Notes under the pieces: model-generated
Databases searched by the model: none
What the model was told of the DNA's origin: nothing
What the model saw: only the letters and a program-made list of their open reading frames with translations
Shown here: positions 1 to 8,600 of the stretch, in pieces
Layout of the letters: the number at the start of each line of letters is the position of its first letter
How positions within the stretch are numbered: the first letter of the stretch is position 1
Program-made: the position numbers and the translations under genes
DNA from: Candidatus Opimibacter skivensis
GTDB lineage: Bacteria > Bacteroidota > Bacteroidia > Chitinophagales > Saprospiraceae
Reading direction: 5' to 3'
DNA: 9,201 nt
Assembly: GCA_016722045.1 (NCBI GenBank)
Contig: JADKGY010000023.1
Location: forward strand, 1 to 9,201

Positions 1-3000
1 CGTTGCAGTGGCAACAGCAAAGACTGGTGCAGCAGGACAATCAATTGTTGCCGGGGCAGGTAAAGCCGCAATTACAGGTGCTGTTATATCCTGAACATTT
101 ATCGTTTGTGAAGCACTGGATGAATTACCGCATGCATCTGTTGCTGTCCATGTTTTGGTGACACTGTATTCTCCCGCACAATCTCCGGATGTTGTTACAT
201 CATCTGAAGTCAGTGTGAAGGCACTTCCGCATGCATCCGTTGCAGTGGCAACTGCAAAGACTGGTGCAGCAGGACAATCAATCGTTGATGCAGTAGGTAA
301 TGTTGCAATAACAGGAGCTGTTACATCCTGGACATTTATCGTTTGTGAAGCACTGGATGAATTACCGCATGCATCTGTTGCGAGCCACGTTCTGGTGACA
401 CTGTATTCTCCTGCACAATCACCGGGTGTGGTTACATCATTTGAAGTCAGTGTGAAGGCACTTCCGCATGCATCCGTTGCAGTGGCAACTGCAAAGACCG
501 GAGTCGACGGACAATTAATTGTGGTTGTAACAGGTAGTGCATCAATAACAGGAGCTGTTATATCCTGAACATTTATCGTTTGTGAAGCACTGGATGAATT
601 ACCACATGCATCTGTTGCTGTCCATGTTCTGGTAACACTGTATTCTCCTGCACAATCACCAGGTGTGGTTACATCATTTGAAGTCAGTGTGAAAGCACTT
701 CCGCATGCATCCGTTGCAGTGGCAACTGCAAAGACCGGAGTAGCAGGACAATCAATTGTTGATGCAGTAGGTAATGATGCTATCACAGGTGCTGTTATGT
801 CCTGAACATTGATGGTTTGTGAAGCACTTGATGAATTACCGCATGCATCCATTGCCGTCCATGTTCTGGTGACACTGTATTCTCCCGCACAATCTCCAGA
901 TGTTGTTACATCAGCTGAAGTAAGTGTGAAGGCACTTCCGCATGCATCCGTTGCAGTGGCAACTGCAAAGACTGGTGCAGCAGGACAATCAATTGTTGTC
1001 GGGGCAGGTAAAGCCGCAATTATAGGTGCTGTTACATCCTGGACATTTATCGTTTGTGAAGCACTGGATGAATTACCGCACGCATCTGTTGCCGTCCAGG
1101 TTCTGATAACACTGTATTCTCCCGCACAATCTCCGGATGTTGTTACATCAGCTGAAGTCAGTGTGAAGGCACTTCCGCATGCATCCGTTGCAGTGGCAAC
1201 AGCAAAGACCGGAGTCGACGGACAATTAATTGTGGTTGTAACAGGTAGTGCATCAATAACAGGAGCTGTAATGTCCTGAACATTTATCGTTTGTGAAGCA
1301 CTGGATGAATTACCACATGCATCCGTTGCTGTCCAGGTTCTGATAACACTGTATTCTCCCGCACAATCTCCGGATGTTGTTACATCAGCTGAAGTCAGTG
1401 TGAATGAACTTCCGCATGCATCCGTTGCAGTGGCAACAGCAAAGACTGGTGCAGCAGGACAATCAATTGTTGTTGGAGAAGGTAATGTTGCAATAACAGG
1501 AGCTGCTATATCCTGAACATTTATCGTTTGTGAAGCACTGGATGAATTACCGCATGCATCTGTTGCCGTCCAGGTTCTGATAACACTGTATTCTCCTGCA
1601 CAATCACCAGGTGTGGTTACATCATTTGAAGTCAGTGTGAAAGCACTTTCGCATGCATCCGTAGCCGTAGCCACAGCGAACACCGGAGTAGCAGGACAAT
1701 CAATTGTTGTTGGAGAAGGTAATGTTGCAATAACAGGAGCTGTTATATCCTGAACATTTATCGTTTGTGAAGCACTGGATGAATTCCCGCAATCATCCGT
1801 TGCTGTCCAGGTTCTTGTGACACTGTATGATCCGGCACATTCTCCTGATGTTGTTACATCACCAGATGTGAGTGCGAATGAACTTCCGCATGCATCCGTT
1901 GCAGTGGCAACAGCAAAGACTGGTGCAGCAGGACAATCAATTGTTGCCGGGGCAGGTAAAGCCGCAATTACAGGAGCTGTTATATCCTGAACATTTATCG
2001 TTTGTGAAGCACTGGATGAATTACCACATGCATCTGTTGCCGTCCAGGTTCTGATAACACTGTATTCTCCTGCACAATCTCCAGATGTTGTTACATCAGC
2101 TGAAGTAAGTGTGAAGGCACTTCCGCATGCATCCGTTGCAGTGGCAACTGCAAAGACCGGAGTCGACGGACAATTAATTGTGGTTGTAACAGGTAGTGCA
2201 TCAATAACAGGAGCTGTTATATCCTGAACATTTATCGTTTGTGAAGCACTGGATGAATTACCACATGCATCTGTTGCAAGCCATGTTCTGATGACACTAT
2301 ATTCTCCCGCACAATCTCCGGATGTTGTTACATCAGCTGAAGTCAGTGTGAAGGCACTTCCGCATGCATCCGTAGCCGTAGCCACAGCGAACACCGGAGT
2401 AGCAGGACAATCAATTGTTGTTGGAGAAGGTAATGTTGCAATAACAGGTGCTGATACATCCTGAACATTTATCGTTTGTGAAGCACTGGATGAATTCTCG
2501 CAATCATCCGTTGCTGTCCAGGTTCTTGTGACACTGTATGATCCGGCACATTCTCCTGATGTTGTTACATCACCAGATGTGAGTGCGAATGAACTTCCGC
2601 ATGCATCCGTTGCAGTGGCAACAGCAAAGACTGGTGCAGCAGGACAATCAATTGTTGCCGGGGCAGGTAAAGCCGCAATTACAGGAGCTGTTATATCCTG
2701 AACATTTATCGTTTGTGAAGCACTGGATGAATTACCACATGCATCTGTTGCCGTCCAGGTTCTGATAACACTGTATTCTCCTGCACAATCTCCAGATGTT
2801 GTTACATCAGCTGAAGTAAGTGTGAAGGCACTTCCGCATGCATCCGTTGCAGTGGCAACTGCAAAGACCGGAGTCGACGGACAATTAATTGTGGTTGTAA
2901 CAGGTAGTGCATCAATAACAGGAGCTGTTATATCCTGAACATTTATCGTTTGTGAAGCACTGGATGAATTACCACATGCATCTGTTGCAAGCCATGTTCT

Positions 3001-5691
3001 GATAACACTATATTCTCCCGCACAATCTCCGGATGTTGTTACATCAGCTGAAGTCAGTGTGAAGGCACTTCCGCATGCATCCGTTGCAGTGGCAACTGCA
3101 AAGACCGGAGTCGACGGACAATCAATTGTTGTTGGAGAAGGTAATGTTGCAATAACAGGAGCTGTTATATCCTGAACATTTATCGTTTGTGAAGCACTGG
3201 ATGAATTACCACACGCATCTGTTGCTGTCCATGTTCTGGTGATGCTGTATGATCCTGCACAATCTCCGGGTGTTGTTACATCAGCAGAAGTCAGCGTGAA
3301 TGAACTTCCGCATGCATCCGTTGCTGTGGCAACAGCAAAGACTGGTGTTGAAGGACAATCAATTGTCGTTGGAGCAGGTAGTGCATCAATGACAGGCGCT
3401 GTGATGTCCTGAACATTTATTGTTTGTGATGCTATAGATGAATTACCACATCCATCTGTTGCTGTCCATGTTCTGGTGACACTGTATTCTCCCGCACAAT
3501 CTCCGGATGTTGTTACATCAGCTGAAGTCAATGTGAAGGCACTTCCGCATGCATCCGTTGCAGTGGCAACTGCAAAGACTGGTGCAGCAGGACAATCAAT
3601 TGTTGTCGGAGCAGGCAGTGCAGCAATGACAGGTGCTGCTATATCCTGAACATTTATCGTTTGTGAAGCACTGGATGAATTACCGCATGCATCTGTTGCC
3701 GTCCAGGTTCTGATAACACTGTATTCTCCCGCACAATCTCCGGATGTTGTTACATCAGCTGAAGTCAGTGTGAAGGCACTTCCGCATGCATCCGTTGCAG
3801 TGGCAACTGCAAAGACCGGAGTCGACGGACAATTAATTGTGGTTGTAACAGGTAGTGCATCAATAACAGGAGCTGTATTGTCCTGAACATTTATTGTTTG
3901 TGATGCACTGGATGAATTACCGCATGCATCCATTGCCGTCCAGGTTCTGGTGACACTGTATTCTCCCGCACAATCTCCAGATGTTGTTACATCAGCTGAA
4001 GTCAGTGTGAAGGCACTTCCGCATGCATCCGTTGCAGTGGCAACTGCAAAGACTGGTGCAGCAGGACAATCAATTGTTGCCGGGGCAGGTAAAGCCGCAA
4101 TTACAGGAGCTGTTATATCCTGAACATTGATGGTTTGTGAAGCACTGGATGAATTACCACATGCATCCGTTGCTGTCCATGTTTTGGTGACACTGTATTC
4201 TCCCGCACAATCTCCGGATGTTGTTACATCAGCTGAAGTCAGCGTGAATGAACTTCCGCATGCATCCGTTGCAGTGGCAACTGCAAAGACTGGTGCAGCA
4301 GGACAATCAATTGTTGCCGGGGCAGGTAAAGCCGCAATTACAGGAGCTGTTATATCCTGAACATTGATGGTTTGTGAAGCACTGGATGAATTACCACATG
4401 CATCCGTTGCTGTCCATGTTTTGGTGACACTGTATTCTCCCGCACAATCTCCGGATGTTGTTACATCAGCTGAAGTCAGCGTGAATGAACTTCCGCATGC
4501 ATCCGTTGCAGTGGCAACAGCAAAGACTGGTGCAGCAGGACAATCAATTGTTGTTGGAGAAGGTAATGTTGCAATAACAGGTGCTGTTATATCCTGAACA
4601 TTTATCGTTTGTGAAGCACTGGATGAATTACCGCATGCATCCGTTGCTGTCCACGTTCTGGTGACACTGTATTCTCCCGCACAATCTCCGGATGTTGTTA
4701 CATCAGCTGAAGTCAGTGTGAAGGCACTTCCGCATGCATCCGTTGCAGTGGCAACAGCAAAGACTGGTGCAGCAGGACAATCAATTGTTGTTGGAGAAGG
4801 TAATGTTGCAATGACAGGTGCTGTTATATCCTGAACATTGATGGTTTGTGAAGCACTGGATGAATTACCACATGCATCCGTTGCCGTCCACGTTCTTGTA
4901 ACGCTGTAGGATCCTGCACATGCTCCTGGTGTAGTGACATCAGTAGATGTCAGTGTGAATGCACTTCCGCATGCATCCGTTGCAGTGGCAACAGCAAAGA
5001 CCGGAGTTGCAGGACAATCAATCGTTGATGCAGAAGGTAATGATGCTATGACAGGTGCTGTTATATCCTGAACATTGATGGTTTGTGAAGCACTGGATGA
5101 ATTACCGCATGCATCCATTGCCGTCCATGTTCTGGTGACACTGTATTCTCCCGCACAATCTCCGGATGTTGTTACATCAGCTGAAGTAAGTGTGAATGAA
5201 CTTCCACATGCATCTGTTGCAGTGGCTGTTGCAAATATTGGTGTGGCTGGACAATTAATCGTTGTTGGCGCAGGAAGTGCCGCAATAAAAGGTGCTGTAA
5301 TGTCCTGAACATTGATGGTTTGAGTTGCAGTTGAAACATTCCCACAATCATCCGTTGCTGTCCAGGTTCTCGTCACGCTGTATGATCCGGTGCATGCTCC
5401 ATCAGTTGTAACATCACCAGAAGTAAGTGTGAATGAACTTCCGCATGCATCTGTTGCAGTGGCTGTCGCAAATATTGGCGTTGATGGACAATCAATCGTA
5501 GTTGGTGCAGGGAGTGCTACAATAACAGGTGCTGTGATGTCCTGTACATTGATAATTTGTGTTGCTGTAGAAAAATTACCGCATGCATCCATTGCCGTCC
5601 ATGTTCTGGTGACACTGTATTCTCCCGCACAATCTCCAGATGTTGTTACATCAGCTGAAGTAAGTGTGAAGGCACTGCATGCATCCGTTGC
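1..5691 (-). CDS. Giant HYR/Ig-like tandem-repeat surface protein, downstream part (continuation in shifted frame, 3' end outside window)
   Basis: This is the continuation of the same repeat array after the frameshift. It reads on the minus strand with triplets starting at plus positions congruent to 1 mod 3. I found no TTA, CTA or TCA triplet in this frame (minus-strand stops) down to position 1, so it runs off the edge. It holds 23 complete 79-codon units (91-5541), most of the damaged unit (5542-5691) and a 30-codon partial unit (1-90). The first in-frame ATG is at 5590-5592, but this is again a Thr-to-Met change within TAMDACGN with no separate leader, so it is not a convincing independent start. 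The frame is closed upstream by a stop triplet at 5767-5769. Domain content matches the upstream part: four cysteines per unit, a conserved RTW core and INVQDITAP junctions. No C-terminal sorting or anchoring domain is reached. If the five-base loss is an error, this and the upstream part are one ORF of more than 3,000 codons. Confidence 0.83.
1024..1662 (-). repeat. 639-bp segment perfectly repeated at 8129-8767 (copy A)
   Basis: Every base of this segment matches 8129-8767. Extending leftward to 1000, the only mismatch is at 1023 (t versus c). The segment spans about 2.7 repeat units and includes the rare ACES variant (Glu replacing Gly after the second cysteine, ctttcgcatgc near 1646-1656) and the QDVTAP junction (tcctggac near 1038). 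The copies lie 30 units apart while immediately neighbouring units differ, so this is a recent segmental copy, a gene-conversion tract or an assembly duplication. Its right edge (1662/1663) coincides with the left edge of the 711-bp tandem duplication. Confidence 0.93.
1663..2373 (-). repeat. 711-bp higher-order tandem duplication, copy 1
   Basis: This block of three 237-bp units is followed directly by a second copy at 2374-3084. By direct comparison the copies differ at five positions in copy 1 coordinates (1738, 1743, 1746, 1787, 2293), so 706 of 711 bases agree; 1788-2292 is identical over 505 bp. The block includes the distinctive unit with DDCGN instead of DACGN (acaatcatc-type sequence near 1788-1798) and a TWLATD variant near 2272. 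Identity ends sharply on both sides at a cgt|agcc versus cgt|tgca junction, which looks like an unequal crossover between misaligned repeats. Confidence 0.93.
2374..3084 (-). repeat. 711-bp higher-order tandem duplication, copy 2
   Basis: This is the second copy of the three-unit block at 1663-2373, directly adjacent and in the same orientation. It carries one notable private change: DDCGN has become DDCEN (ctc instead of ccc at 2497-2499 on the plus strand), replacing the Gly after the fourth cysteine by Glu. It also has QDVSAP in place of QDITAP at the neighbouring unit junction (2456-2461). The frame is preserved because 711 is a multiple of 237. Confidence 0.93.
3532..3903 (-). repeat. 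372-bp segment identical to 7556-7927 (copy A)
   Basis: This segment matches 7556-7927 base for base. It includes the DIAAPVI variant (tgctatatcc) and the unusual QDNTAP junction (tgtattgtcc near 3876-3885), where Ile is replaced by Asn. The copies are separated by 17 units. Flanking bases differ (3529 and 3531 on the left, 3904 on the right). Confidence 0.9.
4015..4518 (-). repeat. Recent single-unit tandem duplication (267-bp identity at 237-bp offset)
   Basis: Bases 4015-4281 are identical to 4252-4518, an offset of exactly one unit. Neighbouring units in the array normally differ at many positions, so this is a young one-unit expansion. Both copies encode the INVQDITAPVI junction with the gaacattgatggt form, the 'cagcgtgaatgaactt' form of the S-F-T-L segment and the 'gttttggtgac' form near RTW. 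Confidence 0.88.
4583..4896 (-). repeat. 314-bp segment identical to 6000-6313 (copy A)
   Basis: This segment matches 6000-6313 exactly. The copies are six units apart, with an offset of 1,417 bp (six units minus the five missing bases). Identity breaks at 4897, where this copy continues with the rare 'cttgtaacgctgtagg' variant and the other with 'ctggtgacactgtatt'. Confidence 0.88.
5068..5541 (-). repeat. Two most divergent units of the array
   Basis: The units at 5305-5541 and 5068-5304 depart most from the consensus. The first has PIFATATATDACGSSFT, TSGDVTTDGACTGSYS, and DDCGNVSTATQ in place of DACGNSSSASQ. The second has ITAPFI instead of ITAPVI, and INCPATPIFATA. The neighbouring damaged unit ends in NFSTATQIINVQ. 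All four cysteines and the RTW core are kept. They look like older copies that have escaped the homogenisation seen elsewhere; a partly similar unit (PIFATATATDACG) occurs near 6390-6450. Confidence 0.8.
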
Positions 5692-8600
5692 GGGCAACTG
5701 CAAAGACTGGTGCAGCAGGACAATCAATTGTTGTCGGAGCAGGCAGTGCAGCAATGACAGGTGCTGCTATATCCTGAACATTTATCGTTTGTGAAGCACT
5801 GGATGAATTACCACATGCATCCGTTGCCGTCCACGTTCTTGTAACGCTGTAGGATCCTGCACATACTCCTGGTGTAGTGACATCAGTAGATGTCAATGTG
5901 AATGCACTTCCGCATGCATCCGTTGCAGTGGCAACTGCAAAGACCGGAGTCGACGGACAATTAATTGTGGTTGTAACAGGTAGTGCATCAATAACAGGAG
6001 CTGTTATATCCTGAACATTTATCGTTTGTGAAGCACTGGATGAATTACCGCATGCATCCGTTGCTGTCCACGTTCTGGTGACACTGTATTCTCCCGCACA
6101 ATCTCCGGATGTTGTTACATCAGCTGAAGTCAGTGTGAAGGCACTTCCGCATGCATCCGTTGCAGTGGCAACAGCAAAGACTGGTGCAGCAGGACAATCA
6201 ATTGTTGTTGGAGAAGGTAATGTTGCAATGACAGGTGCTGTTATATCCTGAACATTGATGGTTTGTGAAGCACTGGATGAATTACCACATGCATCCGTTG
6301 CCGTCCACGTTCTGGTGACACTGTATTCTCCAGTACAATCACCAGGAGTCGTTACATCAGCTGAAGTCAGTGTGAAAGCACTTCCGCATGCATCTGTTGC
6401 AGTGGCTGTTGCAAATATCGGTGTTGAAGGACAATTAATCGTAGTTGCTGCAGGTAGTGCTGCAATAACTGGTGCGGTGATGTCCTGAACATTTATTGTT
6501 TGTGAAGCACTGGATGAATTACCACATCCATCTGTTGCTGTCCATGTTCTTGTGACATTGTATTCTCCTGCACAATCACCGGGTGTGGTTACATCATTTG
6601 AAGTCAGTGTGAATACACTTCCGCATGCATCCGTAGCCGTAGCCACAGCAAATACCGGAGTAGCAGGACAATCAATCGTTGATGCAGTAGGTAATGATGC
6701 TATCACAGGTGCTGTTATATCCTGAACATTGATGGTTTGTGAAGCACTTGATGAATTACCACATGCATCTGTTGCCGTCCAGGTTCTGATAACACTGTAT
6801 TCTCCTGCACAATCACCGGGTGTGGTTACATCATTTGAAGTCAGTGTGAATGCACTTCCGCATGCATCCGTAGCCGTAGCCACAGCAAATACCGGAGTAG
6901 CAGGACAATCAATCGTTGATGCAGTAGGTAATGATGCTATCACAGGTGCTGTTATATCCTGAACATTGATGGTTTGTGAAGCACTTGATGAATTACCACA
7001 TGCATCTGTTGCTGTCCAGGTTCTGGTAACACTGTATTCTCCTGCACAATCACCGGGTGTGGTTACATCATTTGAAGTCAGTGTGAAGGCACTTCCGCAT
7101 GCATCCGTTACTGTGGCAACTGCAAAGACTGGTGTTGAAGGACAATCAATTGTTGCCGGGGCAGGTAAAGCCGCAATTACAGGAGCTGTTATATCCTGAA
7201 CATTTATCGTTTGTGAAGCACTGGATGAATTACCACATGCATCCGTTGCCGTCCACGTTCTTGTAACGCTGTAGGATCCTGCACATACTCCTGGTGTAGT
7301 GACATCAGTAGATGTCAATGTGAATGCACTTCCGCATGCATCCGTTGCAGTGGCAACTGCAAAGACCGGAGTCGACGGACAATTAATTGTGGTTGTAACA
7401 GGTAGTGCATCAATAACAGGAGCTGTAATGTCCTGAACATTTATCGTTTGTGAAGCACTGGATGAATTACCGCATGCATCCATTGCCGTCCATGTTCTGG
7501 TGACACTGTATTCTCCCGCACAATCTCCAGATGTTGTTACATCAGCTGAAGTAAGTGTGAAGGCACTTCCGCATGCATCCGTTGCAGTGGCAACTGCAAA
7601 GACTGGTGCAGCAGGACAATCAATTGTTGTCGGAGCAGGCAGTGCAGCAATGACAGGTGCTGCTATATCCTGAACATTTATCGTTTGTGAAGCACTGGAT
7701 GAATTACCGCATGCATCTGTTGCCGTCCAGGTTCTGATAACACTGTATTCTCCCGCACAATCTCCGGATGTTGTTACATCAGCTGAAGTCAGTGTGAAGG
7801 CACTTCCGCATGCATCCGTTGCAGTGGCAACTGCAAAGACCGGAGTCGACGGACAATTAATTGTGGTTGTAACAGGTAGTGCATCAATAACAGGAGCTGT
7901 ATTGTCCTGAACATTTATTGTTTGTGAAGCACTGGATGAATTACCGCATGCATCCGTTGCTGTCCACGTTTTGGTGACACTGTATTCTCCCGCACAATCT
8001 CCGGATGTTGTTACATCAGCTGAAGTCAGCGTGAATGAACTTCCGCATGCATCCGTTGCAGTGGCAACAGCAAAGACTGGTGCAGCAGGACAATCAATTG
8101 TTGCCGGGGCAGGTAAAGCCGCAATTACAGGTGCTGTTACATCCTGGACATTTATCGTTTGTGAAGCACTGGATGAATTACCGCACGCATCTGTTGCCGT
8201 CCAGGTTCTGATAACACTGTATTCTCCCGCACAATCTCCGGATGTTGTTACATCAGCTGAAGTCAGTGTGAAGGCACTTCCGCATGCATCCGTTGCAGTG
8301 GCAACAGCAAAGACCGGAGTCGACGGACAATTAATTGTGGTTGTAACAGGTAGTGCATCAATAACAGGAGCTGTAATGTCCTGAACATTTATCGTTTGTG
8401 AAGCACTGGATGAATTACCACATGCATCCGTTGCTGTCCAGGTTCTGATAACACTGTATTCTCCCGCACAATCTCCGGATGTTGTTACATCAGCTGAAGT
8501 CAGTGTGAATGAACTTCCGCATGCATCCGTTGCAGTGGCAACAGCAAAGACTGGTGCAGCAGGACAATCAATTGTTGTTGGAGAAGGTAATGTTGCAATA

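Noticed and set aside
809..1279. Open plus-strand frames, for example 809-1279, 155-568, 7971-8384 and many 77-codon frames (MMVCEALDELPHAS...)
   Set aside because: These are antisense shadows of the minus-strand repeat. They recur once per 237-bp unit, end at the same TGA in 'tcctgaac', and join up only where that site reads 'tcctggac'. None has its own ribosome binding site or a separate conservation pattern.
1872..2054. Plus-strand 60-codon frames at 1872-2054 and 2583-2765
   Set aside because: They are identical only because they lie in the 711-bp tandem duplication, and they overlap the real coding frame antisense. Their composition (Gln/His/Leu-rich) is a by-product of the repeat.
4631..4647. 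Palindromic GCATGC / ATGCAT words as protein-binding sites
   Set aside because: They occur up to twice per unit as the codons for Asp-Ala-Cys-Gly and follow the coding constraint, so there is no reason to infer a regulatory role.
5590..5592. Internal start codon restarting translation after the frameshift
   Set aside because: The ATG is a Thr-to-Met variant inside the TATDACGN motif that also occurs at 850, 3931, 5116 and 7481. There is no leader, and the surrounding bases are ordinary repeat sequence.
5651..5695. Programmed ribosomal frameshift or phase-variation switch
   Set aside because: There is no slippery heptamer, homopolymer or short simple repeat at the site. The shift comes from missing bases at three nearby points relative to otherwise matching sister units.
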